From contig NZ_MLHH01000010.1 of assembly GCF_002000125.1 (NCBI RefSeq), positions 62,001-126,000 of the forward strand: a stretch of DNA of 64,000 nucleotides, written 5' to 3'. Positions 1 through 9,887 of the stretch are shown in pieces. The position numbers were made by a program, and so were the translations under genes. Each line of letters starts with the position of its first letter. Position 1 is the first letter of the stretch. Under the pieces are notes generated by a model. It searched no databases, was not told the DNA's origin, and saw only the letters and a list, made by a program, of their open reading frames with translations. Source of the DNA: Rodentibacter heidelbergensis. Lineage in GTDB: Bacteria > Pseudomonadota > Gammaproteobacteria > Enterobacterales > Pasteurellaceae.

Positions 1-703
1 CACCGACTAACGCTCCGTCAATATCCGGCTGAGTAAATAATTCAGCCGCATTTGCATCGTTCACAGAACCGCCATATTGGATAATCACTTGATCTGCAAC
101 CGCTTGAGATTTCGCTGCAATGTGTCCACGAATAAAAGCGTGTACCGCTTGTGCTTGTGCCGGGGTTGCCGATTTTCCGGTACCGATTGCCCAAATAGGC
201 TCATAGGCAATCACCGCACCGTTAAAGGCATCTACGCCCAATGCATTAATAACAGCATCAATTTGACGGGCACATACCTCTTCGGTTTTTCCTGCTTCAT
301 TTTCTTCTTCAGACTCACCAATACACAATACGGGCACTAAACCCGCCGCTTTTAATGCAGCAAATTTTTTCGCAATAAATTCATCGCTTTCTTTATGATA
401 AGTACGACGCTCGGAGTGGCCGATAATAATGTATTTCGCGCCGAACTCTTTTAACATTTCCGTTGAAATATCACCGGTGAATGCCCCTTTTACATTCACA
501 TCCACATTTTGTGCGCCAAGGGCAATTTGGCTATTGGCTAATGCCGCTTCCGCCTCCGCCAAATACATCACCGGGGGAGCAATCGCCACATCACAGCCTG
601 TAACACCGGCTAACTCGTTTTTTAAACCTTCAATTAATTCTTTGGTAAAGGCTTTACTACCATTTAATTTCCAGTTTCCCATCACTAAAGGACGACGTGC
701 CAT
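1..703 (-). CDS. tpiA: Triosephosphate isomerase (partial, C-terminus cut by window edge)
   Basis: Interconverts dihydroxyacetone phosphate and glyceraldehyde 3-phosphate in cytoplasmic glycolysis. The reverse strand reads from an ATG at 703 (start [17 protein letters not shown]) without a stop to base 1, giving about 234 of the usual ~250-255 residues. The substrate-binding lysine is in GNWKLNG (K12), the catalytic histidine in IIIGHSERR, and the catalytic glutamate in [11 protein letters not shown], so the visible part is intact. A GGAGA ribosome-binding site precedes the ATG. It is divergent from the GNAT/xerC pair, the order I recall from Haemophilus influenzae. Only the last 15-20 residues are missing. 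Confidence 0.97.
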   Translation of the reverse strand, partial: MARRPLVMGNWKLNGSKAFTKELIEGLKNELAGVTGCDVAIAPPVMYLAEAEAALANSQIALGAQNVDVNVKGAFTGDISTEMLKEFGAKYIIIGHSERRTYHKESDEFIAKKFAALKAAGLVPVLCIGESEEENEAGKTEEVCARQIDAVINALGVDAFNGAVIAYEPIWAIGTGKSATPAQAQAVHAFIRGHIAAKSQAVADQVIIQYGGSVNDANAAELFTQPDIDGALVG

Positions 704-876
704 TTTTGTTTCTCCATACTCAATTAATAAAACTTAATTACTATACCAAATTTTGTGCTTGATTCTTTGTTCAAAATCACGATTTTTAAAATTTTTTCCC
801 GAATGCGTGATTATTCTGTCTGAAAAAGCTACAATTCACTGTATAGATTCAATAAAAAATAACCAATTTTATTACA

Positions 877-1311
877 ATGAAGATTTTTAAAGCTGAACAA
901 TGGAATATCGAGGTGCTTTTACCCCTTTTTGAGCATTATCGCCTCGCCAATGGCATGACGGAAAATCCTGACCGCACTTTAACTTTCCTCACAAATCGTA
1001 TTCGTTTCAACGAAAGTATTTTCTTTATTGCAGTCAATTCACAAAGCCAAGCTATTGGGTTTATTCAACTCTATCCCCGTTTATCTTCATTACAATTACA
1101 ACGCTATTGGCAACTCACCGATATTTATGCAATTGATAGCGATAAAAAAAGCGATCTTTACAGTGCATTAATTTCTAAAGCAAAAGAATTTGTGCTTTAT
1201 ACACAGTCAAATCGCTTAGTGGCAGAATTAGGACAAGCCCAGCAGGATTTATTAGAGTCGGAAGGGTTTAAACTGAACCCGAAAAAAAGTCTGTTTGAAT
1301 TGAGTTTATAA
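877..1311 (+). CDS. GNAT-family N-acetyltransferase-like protein
   Basis: A 144-residue protein with the size and overall pattern of a small GNAT acetyltransferase: an N-terminal helix region, a central strand block ([19 protein letters not shown]) and a C-terminal LESEGFKL segment typical of GNAT ends. The acetyl-CoA loop (R/Q-x-x-G-x-G/A) is poorly conserved, so substrate and activity are unknown. Its stop codon overlaps the xerC start as TAATG at 1309-1313, which implies translational coupling. An uptake sequence lies inside it at 971-980. The family assignment is fairly likely; the function is open. Confidence 0.7.
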   Translation: MKIFKAEQWNIEVLLPLFEHYRLANGMTENPDRTLTFLTNRIRFNESIFFIAVNSQSQAIGFIQLYPRLSSLQLQRYWQLTDIYAIDSDKKSDLYSALISKAKEFVLYTQSNRLVAELGQAQQDLLESEGFKLNPKKSLFELSL

Positions 1312-2198
1312 TGCATACGGATCTTCAAGCTTACTGGGATTATTTACGCATCGAGCGTCAACTCAGCCCCCATACGCTTACCAACTATCAACGACAACTG
1401 GATGCGGTGATAACGTTGCTGAGCGCACAAGGGATTCAACAATGGCAACAAATTACCCCCAGTGTTGTGCGTTTTATGTTGGCTGAAAGCAAAAAAGAGG
1501 GGCTGAAAGAAAAAAGCCTGGCCCTACGCCTTTCTGCCCTACGAATGTTTTTGAGTTATTTAGTCCAACAAGGGAAATTAAAAGCCAACCCGACCACGGG
1601 CATTTCCGCCCCTAAACTCAGTAAACGCTTACCTAAAAACATTGATGGCGACCAAATTCAACAACTCCTTGCCAATGACAGTAAAGAGCCGATTGATATT
1701 CGAGATCGGGCAATATTGGAATTAATGTACAGTTCCGGCCTACGCTTATCAGAACTACAAGGATTAGATTTAAGCAGTATCAATACCCGTACCCGTGAAG
1801 TTCGTGTATTAGGAAAAGGAAACAAAGAACGTATCGTCCCTTTTGGCCGCTACGCCTCACACGCCCTCCAACAATGGCTTAAAGTGCGGTTATTATTCAA
1901 TCCAAAAGATGATGCCTTATTTGTCAGCCAACTGGGAAATCGAATTTCTCATCGTTCTATCCAAAAACGCTTGGAAACCTGGGGTGTTCGCCAAGGGTTA
2001 AACAGCCACTTAAATCCGCACAAACTACGCCATTCATTTGCCACCCACATGCTCGAAGCCAGTTCCGATCTGCGCGCAGTGCAAGAATTACTTGGGCATA
2101 GCAACCTATCGACCACACAAATTTACACTCACCTTAACTTCCAACACCTCGCTGAGGTTTACGATCAAGCCCATCCCAGAGCAAAACGTAAAAAATAG
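1311..2198 (+). CDS. xerC: Tyrosine recombinase XerC
   Basis: Site-specific recombinase that works with XerD at dif to resolve chromosome dimers. The 295 residues show an N-terminal SAM-like core-binding domain (about 1-95) and a catalytic domain (about 110-290). Catalytic residues are visible: R145 in SGLRLSEL, K169 in LGKGNKER, H237 and R240 in HKLRHSF, H263 in LLGHS, and nucleophile Y272 in TTQIYTHL. The tail ([16 protein letters not shown]) matches XerC rather than XerD. The start overlaps the preceding GNAT gene by one base. An uptake sequence at 1881-1890 is read in frame. Confidence 0.96.
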   Translation: MHTDLQAYWDYLRIERQLSPHTLTNYQRQLDAVITLLSAQGIQQWQQITPSVVRFMLAESKKEGLKEKSLALRLSALRMFLSYLVQQGKLKANPTTGISAPKLSKRLPKNIDGDQIQQLLANDSKEPIDIRDRAILELMYSSGLRLSELQGLDLSSINTRTREVRVLGKGNKERIVPFGRYASHALQQWLKVRLLFNPKDDALFVSQLGNRISHRSIQKRLETWGVRQGLNSHLNPHKLRHSFATHMLEASSDLRAVQELLGHSNLSTTQIYTHLNFQHLAEVYDQAHPRAKRKK

Positions 2199-2210
2199 AC
2201 AGTTGCTATC

Positions 2211-3053
2211 TTATCTTGGCACGCCACGCAAAAGTGGGATAGGCATATAAGGTGCAATGGAGGTAGGGGCGGGGATATCGTTAAAAAGTAAAATAAACGG
2301 TTTTGGCGGGACGATACGTTCATTTCGCCATAAGCTTCCCATCCCCACAAGTTGAATATCTGAAGGGAGATGGCGTAAGCCTTGTTGTAAAACAGCAACG
2401 GTATTTTTACGAGGGTGTCCAATGGCGATGGCCGTGCCGTGTTTTCTGGCATATTGAATTGCCGCTTGGAACTGGCGTTGAACATCCGCCAATTCATTAC
2501 TATCATCTAAAAAAATATGGCGATCGAGAGAAGCTACCTCCTGTTCTTTTGCCATTTTTCCGGCAACAGAACGTCCAATGGTTCGGCTATCTAAAAAGAA
2601 CAAATGTTGAGTATGAAGCGCACTCATCAGGTGACGCATTAATGCGCTGTCTGCCGTGGCAGCACTGCCCATGTGGTTATTCATTCCAATGGCATAACTC
2701 ACCACATTTTTCGCCTGTTGAACCCGCTCGGCAACCTGTTGTGCCGACATGCCCAAATGTACCCCACCTTCTTCAATTTTCATTTGCCCCATAGGCTGCA
2801 TTGGCATATGAATGAGAATATCACGCCCTTGCTTTTTGGCTTCTTGATTACGCGCTTTGGCATAGGGGGCGACAGGAATAATCGCCACCGAAATTTCACG
2901 GGGCATGGCAAAAATTGCAGCGTCTTCCTTAGGGTGATACCCCACATCATCAATGACAATCGCTAATTTACTTTGTGAAAACGCACTGATTGAAAAAAGC
3001 GTGAGGGAAAAAACAAGGAAAATTTTGACCGCACTTTTGAGTGAAACCGCCAT
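2211..3053 (-). CDS. Divergent polysaccharide deacetylase family protein (YibQ-like)
   Basis: A 280-residue exported protein of the divergent polysaccharide deacetylase family (DUF610), related to NodB-type carbohydrate deacetylases. After a signal peptide (about residues 1-27) comes the family opening LAIVIDDVGYH, and later MNNHMGS and AIGHPRKNT motifs. I chose the ATG at 3053 over the upstream in-frame GTG at 3065 because it overlaps the envC stop as TAATG, as expected for coupled genes. It is often found beside envC, which suggests a cell-wall role, but no substrate is established from sequence. Confidence 0.88.
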   Translation of the reverse strand: MAVSLKSAVKIFLVFSLTLFSISAFSQSKLAIVIDDVGYHPKEDAAIFAMPREISVAIIPVAPYAKARNQEAKKQGRDILIHMPMQPMGQMKIEEGGVHLGMSAQQVAERVQQAKNVVSYAIGMNNHMGSAATADSALMRHLMSALHTQHLFFLDSRTIGRSVAGKMAKEQEVASLDRHIFLDDSNELADVQRQFQAAIQYARKHGTAIAIGHPRKNTVAVLQQGLRHLPSDIQLVGMGSLWRNERIVPPKPFILLFNDIPAPTSIAPYMPIPLLRGVPR

Positions 3054-4285
3054 TATTTTATCCACCCCGCAGGATTAACCGGTGTCCCTTTACGGCTGAT
3101 CCCGAAATATAACGCCGGACGGGAAAGCTCCCCAGTATTACCAACCTGTGCAATGGTTTGACCGGCAGACACCAGCTGATTCGTTTTAACGAATACCGCT
3201 TGGTTAAAGCCGTATAAACTCAAATCACTGTCGCCGTGTTTGATAATCACCATATAGCCATATCCATTGAGCGGTCCGGCAAGAATAACCCGCCCACCGG
3301 CAATGGCACGCACCGGTGTGCCGTTTGGTGCCGCAATCACCATTCCTTTCCAACGCGCCTCTCCGGCTTGAGCAGAGCCAAAGGCATAGAGTGTTGAACC
3401 GTTCACCGGTTTATTATACTGGCGTTTTGCGCTTCCTAACCCACTGGTACTATTTATCAACTGACGCTCTTGCGCAGTAGGTTTATAAGGTTTGGCAGTG
3501 CGTTTTTCTTCTGCTTGTTTACGCAGTGCCAAGGCATCCCGCTCACGTTGTTCTTGCTGACGGGCGGCTTGTTCGGCACGTTGAATTTCTTGGCGTAATG
3601 CCGTTTCATTCGCACGCAAACGTTCTAATTTATTTTGATCTTGATTAATGGTTTTATTGATTTCATTTAATGTAGATTGGCGTTCACGCTGAACTTTTTC
3701 TAATTCTTGTTGCTGCTTTTTTTGGTTAGAAAGCTGATCTTTATGGGTTTGTTGCTGCCCCAAAATCGCCTCTTTCTGTTTCACAATTTGCATTTGTGTG
3801 GCTTGCAAATGATGAATCATCTCAATTCGGGTTTGGTTTAAATGTTCATAATACACTTTCATACGAGCCGCTTTTTTGGCATCTTCTGAAAGCATTCTCT
3901 CTAACACGGAAGGGTTTAATCCCGATCGATAAATCATATCCACTTGTTTGGCAAGTTTGGCTTTTTGCTCACGTTCTTGCTTTTCTAAAAGTTTGAGTTG
4001 TTTATCCGCATCGGCAATTTGTTTGCGAATTTCTTTCAAACTCAGCTCGGTTTCACGCAATTTTCCTGCCACAGAATTAATTTGGCTTTCTTGATTTTTT
4101 AAAGTGGATTGAAGCTTTGCCTGCGCCCGTTTTTGCTCTGCCAGTTTAGATTCTTGCTGTTTAATTTGTTGTTGAATTTGGTTGAGATCGGCACCTTGGC
4201 TACCGGCTGAAAACAGCAACGCTCCGCAGCAAAAAAGTGCGGTTAAAATCGCCGATGTTTTTGGGCGGAAGAGAGAAAACGACAT
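3053..4285 (-). CDS. envC: Murein hydrolase activator EnvC
   Basis: Periplasmic activator of the amidases AmiA/AmiB at the division septum. The 410 residues comprise a signal peptide (about 1-31), a long coiled coil rich in Q/K/E (about 32-270), and a C-terminal LytM (M23-like) domain (about 290-410). The LytM domain has the fold-defining sequences (GTPVRAIAGGRVI, YGYMVIIKHGD) but not the full set of zinc ligands, as expected for an activator rather than an enzyme. It is the first gene of a two-gene unit with the deacetylase-like gene. An uptake sequence lies in the signal-peptide region at 4234-4243. Confidence 0.94.
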   Translation of the reverse strand: MSFSLFRPKTSAILTALFCCGALLFSAGSQGADLNQIQQQIKQQESKLAEQKRAQAKLQSTLKNQESQINSVAGKLRETELSLKEIRKQIADADKQLKLLEKQEREQKAKLAKQVDMIYRSGLNPSVLERMLSEDAKKAARMKVYYEHLNQTRIEMIHHLQATQMQIVKQKEAILGQQQTHKDQLSNQKKQQQELEKVQRERQSTLNEINKTINQDQNKLERLRANETALRQEIQRAEQAARQQEQRERDALALRKQAEEKRTAKPYKPTAQERQLINSTSGLGSAKRQYNKPVNGSTLYAFGSAQAGEARWKGMVIAAPNGTPVRAIAGGRVILAGPLNGYGYMVIIKHGDSDLSLYGFNQAVFVKTNQLVSAGQTIAQVGNTGELSRPALYFGISRKGTPVNPAGWIK

Positions 4286-4460
4286 AATTCATCCTAATTC
4301 ACAAAACTGCACAAATCTTATCATATTTGTTGAAAGGCGAAAAAGTTTCACACTGATTTTTTGCGGAAGATCAGGAAATCCTGCCTTTTTGCTTTTAAAT
4401 AAAGGGATTTTTTGCTATAAAGTGCGCATTCTTTTTTACTTAAAATATTAGGAGATCCCT

Positions 4461-5144
4461 ATGGAATTAGTATTCATTCGTCACGGTTTCAGTGAATGGA
4501 ATGCGAAAAATTTATTCACCGGTTGGCGTGATGTGAATTTGACCGAACGTGGTGTGGAAGAAGCCAAAGCGGCAGGTAAAAAATTATTAGACGCCGGCTA
4601 TGAATTTGATATTGCCTTCACTTCCGTGTTAACCCGTGCCATTAAAACCTGTAATATCGTGTTGGAAGAATCCCATCAATTGTGGATTCCTCAAGTGAAA
4701 AACTGGCGTTTAAATGAGCGTCACTACGGTGCATTACAAGGTTTAGATAAAAAAGCCACCGCCGAACAATACGGTGATGAACAGGTTCATGTTTGGCGTC
4801 GTTCTTACGATATTTCTCCACCGGATTTAGATCCGCAAGATCCAAATTCAGCCCACAATGACCGCCGTTACGCTCATCTTCCATCAGATGTTGTACCTAA
4901 TGCGGAAAACTTAAAACTTACCTTAGAACGTGCGCTGCCATTCTGGGAAGATCAAATCGCACCGGCAATGCTTTCCGGCAAACGTGTTTTAGTGGTCGCT
5001 CACGGTAATTCACTTCGTGCTTTGGCAAAACACATTATCGGAATTTCTGATGAAGAAATTATGGATTTTGAAATTCCAACCGGCCAGCCATTAGTGTTAA
5101 AACTTGATGATAAATTAAACTATGTAGAACATTACTACCTTTAA
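4461..5144 (+). CDS. gpmA: 2,3-bisphosphoglycerate-dependent phosphoglycerate mutase
   Basis: Interconverts 3- and 2-phosphoglycerate in glycolysis. The 227 residues start [14 protein letters not shown], with the phosphorylated histidine H8 in the RHG motif and the second catalytic histidine in [11 protein letters not shown]. Length matches the cofactor-dependent family. The ribosome-binding site is TAGGAGAT. It is divergent from envC and monocistronic, ending in an inverted uptake-sequence terminator. Confidence 0.97.
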   Translation: MELVFIRHGFSEWNAKNLFTGWRDVNLTERGVEEAKAAGKKLLDAGYEFDIAFTSVLTRAIKTCNIVLEESHQLWIPQVKNWRLNERHYGALQGLDKKATAEQYGDEQVHVWRRSYDISPPDLDPQDPNSAHNDRRYAHLPSDVVPNAENLKLTLERALPFWEDQIAPAMLSGKRVLVVAHGNSLRALAKHIIGISDEEIMDFEIPTGQPLVLKLDDKLNYVEHYYL

Positions 5145-5159
5145 TTTTGAGTTTTGAGC

Positions 5160-5190
5160 AAAGTGCGGTTAGTTTTAGCCGCACTTTTTG
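5160..5190 (+). terminator. Intrinsic terminator made from an inverted uptake-sequence pair
   Basis: AAAGTGCGG and CCGCACTTT arms flank a short A/T-rich loop and run into a T tract directly after gpmA. Paired inverted uptake sequences of this kind commonly serve as terminators in Haemophilus-type genomes. Confidence 0.85.
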
Positions 5191-5205
5191 TTTAAGGAGA
5201 AAAAA

Positions 5206-5862
5206 ATGAAAAAATTAGCCACGCTTCTTTTTACGTTATTGCCATTTATGGCGACAAGCGTTATGGCAAATCCGTCCCATAAAAACACCTCAACCAAACA
5301 AACCGTCCAACAGGGAAAAAAATCACAAACGAAAAAAAGCGTTGAGAAAAACACAAAGAAAAATCACGCAGAAAATAAAAAAACGGCACAGAAAAAATCA
5401 GCCTTAAAAGCGGAGAAAAAGAAGGTTAAAAACCAACCTGCTATGAATAAAAAATCCACAGGATCACAAAAACAAACAACCGTTCAAAAAGCGATAACAA
5501 AATCGGAAAAAAACCCAAAATCGCAACAACATTCAGTGGAGAAAAAGGCAAAAAGCGAGGTATTAAAAGCCACGCCGGTGAGCCAAGCTCAAAAAGCTGT
5601 TGTGGTGCCAAAATGTCAAGATAAAAAAGTGACAGAAGTGCTTTCTGATGCCTTTAATCGACAAGGCAAAGCCATGAAGATACCGATGAGGGTAAAAAAT
5701 CTGAGCCAAATACAAGAAACCCAGCATTACCCTCAACAAGGCATTCGTAGTTGCTACGCTTTGGTAGAAACCAACGGTAAAAAATATCAGACAAATTACA
5801 GTGTGATTTTAAATGATAACGGCTTTTTTGTTCAGGTTGAAAATGCCCAAACCACGTTTTAA
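5206..5862 (+). CDS. Lysine-rich secreted protein of unknown function
   Basis: I do not recognise a named family. The ATG at 5206 follows AAGGAG; an upstream TTG reading adds six residues but lacks this spacing. The 218-residue product has a clear signal peptide (MKKLATLLFTLLPFMATSVMA), then about 120 residues of low-complexity Lys/Gln/Ser/Thr sequence, probably disordered and very basic. A C-terminal region of about 80 residues (from VPKCQDKKVTEVL) carries two cysteines (PKCQ and RSCYAL) and looks folded. Its position between terminators makes it monocistronic. A periplasmic or surface polymer-binding role (DNA, peptidoglycan or LPS) is only inference. Confidence 0.75.
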   Translation: MKKLATLLFTLLPFMATSVMANPSHKNTSTKQTVQQGKKSQTKKSVEKNTKKNHAENKKTAQKKSALKAEKKKVKNQPAMNKKSTGSQKQTTVQKAITKSEKNPKSQQHSVEKKAKSEVLKATPVSQAQKAVVVPKCQDKKVTEVLSDAFNRQGKAMKIPMRVKNLSQIQETQHYPQQGIRSCYALVETNGKKYQTNYSVILNDNGFFVQVENAQTTF

Positions 5863-5870
5863 ATGGTAAT

Positions 5871-5897
5871 AAGGTGCAATCACTGCACCTTATTTTC
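5871..5897. terminator. Bidirectional terminator hairpin
   Basis: AAGGTGCA and TGCACCTT arms form an 8-bp perfect stem with a 5-base loop followed by ATTTT. It lies between the convergent lysine-rich protein gene and the YqhA-RluE fusion and overlaps the end of the latter. Confidence 0.75.
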
Positions 5898-7122
5898 GTT
5901 GAAAAAATAGTGTCTCAATTTCCCTTTCCGATAGCTCACGATATTCGCCATTTGCGATACCCTCAATGGAAAGTTGTCCAATCGCATACCGAACCAAACG
6001 CAACGTAGGAAAACCAATGTGGGCGGTCATTCGTCTGACTTGGCGATTTCGCCCCTCGCTAATTTTAATTTCTAACCATGAAGTAGGAATGGATTTCCGC
6101 TCTCGGATAGGCGGTATGCGGGGCCATAAATTGGGTGCTGAAATCAACCGCACTTTTGCCGGCTTTGTAATACCGTCTTTCAGCATGACCCCTTGTCGTA
6201 ATCGTGCGAGATCTGGCTCGGCCGGTTCTCCCTCCACCTGCACCCAGTAGGTTTTCTCGGTTTTAAATTGAGGATCGGCAAGGCGATGTTGTAATGCACC
6301 GTTGTTGGTCAGAATAAGTAATCCCTCACTATCCCGATCCAATCGCCCAGCCGAATAAATATGTGCAATAGGAATAAAATCCTTAAGGGTGGCTCTTCCG
6401 TTTTCATCGGTAAACTGCGTGAGAACATCAAAGGGTTTATTAAACAAAATCACACGGGTTTGAGCCAACCCTTTCACCTTGGGTTTTGGCGCTTTTGATA
6501 AACGAAAAGAAACACCAACCTGTTTTTTGGTTGCGTTTCTTCGAGGGAAAGTATTGCGCATAAATGATGGGTTAATGATTTTATGGCTGGTGCTGTATAA
6601 AATTTTATCCGTATAAGCCAAGGCAATAGCCGATATAAGAAAACCAAGGTGGATTAATAATTCCCACATTATGGTTTTTTCAGGAATTTTTGCCGCATTA
6701 ACAAAGGTTTGAAGCAAATGGATAGAGGAAATACTAATGATGGACATCGACAGTTTGACTTTGAGTACTGTCGCATTCACATGACTCATCCATTCCGGTT
6801 GATCGGGGTGGTTTCGAGTGCGTAATTTTGAAACGAAAATCTCATAACCACCAAGAGTAACCATCACTAATAAGTTGGCGATCATCACCACATCAATCAG
6901 GTTTAACACTGCCAACATAATGGTTTCCGAATCCATTTCATTGACGTTAATAATCAAATGCCAAAGGGATTTTAAAAATTTATAGGCATAAATGCCTTGT
7001 ACGACAATCAAGCCCAAATAAATCGGCAATTGCAACCAACGACTGGCGAAAATAATTTTACTTAATGCATTAGATTGTCGATTATACTTGGCATAAAGAT
7101 CAGGTGATTTTTGCTGTTCCAT
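5890..7122 (-). CDS. Fusion of YqhA/UPF0114 membrane protein with RluE-type 23S rRNA pseudouridine synthase
   Basis: One 410-residue frame joins two proteins normally separate in gamma-proteobacteria. Residues about 20-180 match the YqhA (UPF0114) inner-membrane family, with hydrophobic segments near 32-50, 68-92, 125-142 and 152-172. Residues about 220-410 match RluE, which modifies U2457 of 23S r[19 protein letters not shown], catalytic D262 in [12 protein letters not shown], and [12 protein letters not shown]. The junction (about 181-220) is basic and linker-like. An internal ATG at codon 188 (base 6561) resembles a native RluE start but lacks a clear ribosome-binding site, so two products cannot be excluded. 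The 5' start has AGGA upstream. Family assignments are firm; whether the fused protein is what the cell makes is inference. Confidence 0.9.
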   Translation of the reverse strand: MEQQKSPDLYAKYNRQSNALSKIIFASRWLQLPIYLGLIVVQGIYAYKFLKSLWHLIINVNEMDSETIMLAVLNLIDVVMIANLLVMVTLGGYEIFVSKLRTRNHPDQPEWMSHVNATVLKVKLSMSIISISSIHLLQTFVNAAKIPEKTIMWELLIHLGFLISAIALAYTDKILYSTSHKIINPSFMRNTFPRRNATKKQVGVSFRLSKAPKPKVKGLAQTRVILFNKPFDVLTQFTDENGRATLKDFIPIAHIYSAGRLDRDSEGLLILTNNGALQHRLADPQFKTEKTYWVQVEGEPAEPDLARLRQGVMLKDGITKPAKVRLISAPNLWPRIPPIRERKSIPTSWLEIKISEGRNRQVRRMTAHIGFPTLRLVRYAIGQLSIEGIANGEYRELSEREIETLFFQRK

Positions 7123-7214
7123 TCATTTTTCCTAACTTGTTGTAAAAATTAATCAATAAAAAAACGGTCAAAAAATAGCAGTTTTTTTGAAAATAGCAAT
7201 AGAAAAGATAAGGA

Positions 7215-8831
7215 TTATTTTTCTTCCTCAATCATTAAAGACAAACGGCTTAAATCCACACCATTATTTAATAATTCGACATTTGGCATCGTTTTATTGG
7301 CTTTGGCGGAGAGATCTTTAAAACGTTCAATTTTCCCCACTAATCCTTGCTGTCCCACAAGGGCTGTCACCGTACTGTTATATTGGTTGCTGACGGTAGA
7401 AAGGGTATTACCCAATTTCCCCAAGCGTTCTGCCACCAAACAAATTTGATTATAAATCTCACCAGCCTTTTCAGCGATTTCTCTGGCTTCAGCATTGCCC
7501 CGCTCAATCCGCCACAAATTCGCCACCGTACGCAAAATGGGCATCAACGTGGTGTGAGAAACCATAATGACATTTTTTTCATAACCATAATTAAACAGGT
7601 TCGGATCTTGTTTTAACGCCTCGATATAAGCCGGCTCAAGTGCAATAAACATCAGCACAAAATTGGGGCTACGCATCCCAATTAAGTTGCTGTAATCTTT
7701 TCTGTGTAAATCATCCATATGATTTTTTAAAGCTTTCAGATGCTCTCGAAGTAGGCGTTCACGATCAACATCGTCTTTAGAATTGACCGCACTTTCATAG
7801 GCATTTAACGACATTTTGCTGTCAATAATCAGGTGCTTTTCATCGGGTAAATTCAACACGAAATCAGGGTAATTCCGTCCGCCTTGCTCATCTTTGAAAT
7901 GGGCTTGGGCGCTGTAATGCACATTTTCAATCAAACCGGCAAGTTCTAATGCCCGTTCTAATTGCACCTCCCCCCAATTCCCTAGGGTTTTCTTTTCCCC
8001 TTTTAAAGCAGAAGTTAAATTGTTCGCCTCTTGCGACATAGTTAAACCAATTTCCAACACCTTTTTAATTTCCGCTTCTAAACCCGCATTGCCTTTTAAG
8101 GATTCCGAATGAATTTCATTCACCCGTTTTTGGAAACCTTCAATTTGTTCACGGAAAGGTTTGAGCAACGTTTCTAGGGCCGTTTGGTTGGTTTGATTAA
8201 AAGACCGACTTTTTTCATCCAAAATACGATTGGCGAGATTTTGAAATTCAATGCTAAGTTGCTGTTTCGATTGCTCAATATTTTGTTGCTGTTCGGCAAA
8301 ATGTTTTTCTTTTTCCGCCAAGGTGGTTTTTAACCCTGTCAACTCTTGTGAAAGTGCGGTCAATTTTTCCGTTAAATGTTGTTGTTCCTCTTCTTTGCGT
8401 AATAGATGAGTTTGGCTCTGTTGTAGCTGATTTTGTAAACTTTCCGCTTGGGCAGAGGCAATACCAAAACGCTCTTTCAACGCCGTGATCTGTGCCGCAA
8501 TCTGCTCGTTGCGAGCTTGCTCCTCATCCAATTCTTTGGTGAGATAGGCCATTTTTTCATCCCTCTCACTTAAACGGATTTGCAGCCCCTCACTTTCTGT
8601 TTGGGCTTTCACCGCTTTCTGTTCCAACAGATTTTTTTGTTGATTGAGTAAATCAAAACGTTCGGCAAGTTGATTAAAATCGCTATTGGTTTTATTCAAA
8701 TCTTGCTGTAATTCTTGCACATCGCGCGAACGGCGGGCGAGCAAAAAACAAAGGATAATCAGAATAAAAAGCGATATACCAAGAAGAATAAGAAAAGAAG
8801 GGGTCATCCACATTGTCATAATAAGCCTCAA
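7215..8831 (-). CDS. rmuC: DNA recombination protein RmuC
   Basis: RmuC limits DNA inversions at short inverted repeats and is related to nuclease folds. The 538 residues contain one N-terminal membrane anchor (about 10-32), a long coiled coil (about 35-230) and the conserved RmuC domain (about 250-510, including LGNWGEVQLERAL, NYPDFVLNLP and IIDSKMSLNAYE). Two nearby in-frame ATGs (8831 and 8819) make the start uncertain by four residues. It carries uptake sequences at 7786-7795 and 8351-8360. It appears monocistronic. Confidence 0.94.
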   Translation of the reverse strand: MRLIMTMWMTPSFLILLGISLFILIILCFLLARRSRDVQELQQDLNKTNSDFNQLAERFDLLNQQKNLLEQKAVKAQTESEGLQIRLSERDEKMAYLTKELDEEQARNEQIAAQITALKERFGIASAQAESLQNQLQQSQTHLLRKEEEQQHLTEKLTALSQELTGLKTTLAEKEKHFAEQQQNIEQSKQQLSIEFQNLANRILDEKSRSFNQTNQTALETLLKPFREQIEGFQKRVNEIHSESLKGNAGLEAEIKKVLEIGLTMSQEANNLTSALKGEKKTLGNWGEVQLERALELAGLIENVHYSAQAHFKDEQGGRNYPDFVLNLPDEKHLIIDSKMSLNAYESAVNSKDDVDRERLLREHLKALKNHMDDLHRKDYSNLIGMRSPNFVLMFIALEPAYIEALKQDPNLFNYGYEKNVIMVSHTTLMPILRTVANLWRIERGNAEAREIAEKAGEIYNQICLVAERLGKLGNTLSTVSNQYNSTVTALVGQQGLVGKIERFKDLSAKANKTMPNVELLNNGVDLSRLSLMIEEEK

Positions 8832-9035
8832 ATTTTTATAAATTTTACCACAGAGGATATTGAGGGAGAAAACTGACTGTAAGGTGCTAGTGCGACAACC
8901 CCATTTATTTACTTATTTATTTTCCTTATGTATCAGCCCTTTACTTGGGCAATTATTTTAGCTTAGACATCTAACTATCTAGCGATAGCTATATAACAAG
9001 TATAGACAAAAGATAAATAATCGATATTCCGGTAT

Positions 9036-9083
9036 AAAAAATCTACCCCCAAAAGTTGAAATTTAATCCAACTTTTTGGGGGC
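9036..9083 (-). terminator. Terminator downstream of the TSUP permease gene
   Basis: CCCCCAAAAGTTG pairs with CAACTTTTTGGGGG (one bulged base) around a 10-base A/T loop. On the minus strand the stem is followed by TAGATTTTTT, a good intrinsic terminator for the gene at 9108-9887. Confidence 0.8.
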
Positions 9084-9107
9084 AGATTTAAACAGCGGTT
9101 TTTCTAA

Positions 9108-9887
9108 TTATTTTAGCGTTTGATATAACAGTGTTACCATCATAAAAAATACAGTGATAATTAAAACCTTTCTAACAATTTCACCATTTGTTTTTATTGC
9201 GTGAATACTCCCAATATGGTTCCCTAATAGACTGGCAATAATCATTGGAATCCCTATCAAAAAAGCCATATTTCCAGAAATAAAAAAAGCAATAAAAGCA
9301 CCTATATTCGAAGAAAAGTTAAATATCTTTGATGTTGCAGATGCTTGCAATAATGTTAAGTTATTAAACAACGATAACACGATTATAAAAAGACTTCCTG
9401 TACCCGGACCAAAAAAACCATCATAAAATCCAACGACAAAACAAACTAAAAAAGTGGTGAAAACAGAATATTTCAGTTCATTTTTGTTATCTTGCATTTT
9501 ACCTTTAATAAAAGCGGCGAGGAGACCTACAGGGAGTAATACAACGATAACGTATGATATTATTTCTGTAGGAAGGTACAAAATTGTCTTTGCACCAAAA
9601 TAAGCACCAATAAGTCCAGATACAATGCCGGCAGGAACAATTTTCCAAACAATAGCATTGTTTTTAAAGAAATTTTTTATCGCAGCGACGGTTCCTATTG
9701 TACTGACTAACTTTTCTTGCCCTAATGCGAGCTGAGGAGGTAAGCCTGTCAGGATAAATGCAGGTATCAATATCAATCCCGCCCCACCAGATATAGAATC
9801 AATATAACCTGCCACAAATGAGGCTACAATTAGAATAACTAGTCCTAGAACTAGACTTGTTTGAATTATACTGCCATCAATAAACAT
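9108..9887 (-). CDS. TSUP family (TauE/SafE) membrane permease
   Basis: A 259-residue polytopic inner-membrane protein of the sulfite exporter TauE/SafE family, which moves sulfur-containing or organic anions. It has about eight hydrophobic segments, the N-terminal family pattern GYIDSISGGAGLILIPA (about 28-44) and the second-half pattern FYDGFFGPGTGS. The family is clear; the substrate is unknown. The coding sequence looks AT-richer than its neighbours and contains no uptake sequence, which may reflect later acquisition, though I did not compute statistics. About 100 bases separate it from ydfG upstream. Confidence 0.88.
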   Translation of the reverse strand: MFIDGSIIQTSLVLGLVILIVASFVAGYIDSISGGAGLILIPAFILTGLPPQLALGQEKLVSTIGTVAAIKNFFKNNAIVWKIVPAGIVSGLIGAYFGAKTILYLPTEIISYVIVVLLPVGLLAAFIKGKMQDNKNELKYSVFTTFLVCFVVGFYDGFFGPGTGSLFIIVLSLFNNLTLLQASATSKIFNFSSNIGAFIAFFISGNMAFLIGIPMIIASLLGNHIGSIHAIKTNGEIVRKVLIITVFFMMVTLLYQTLK

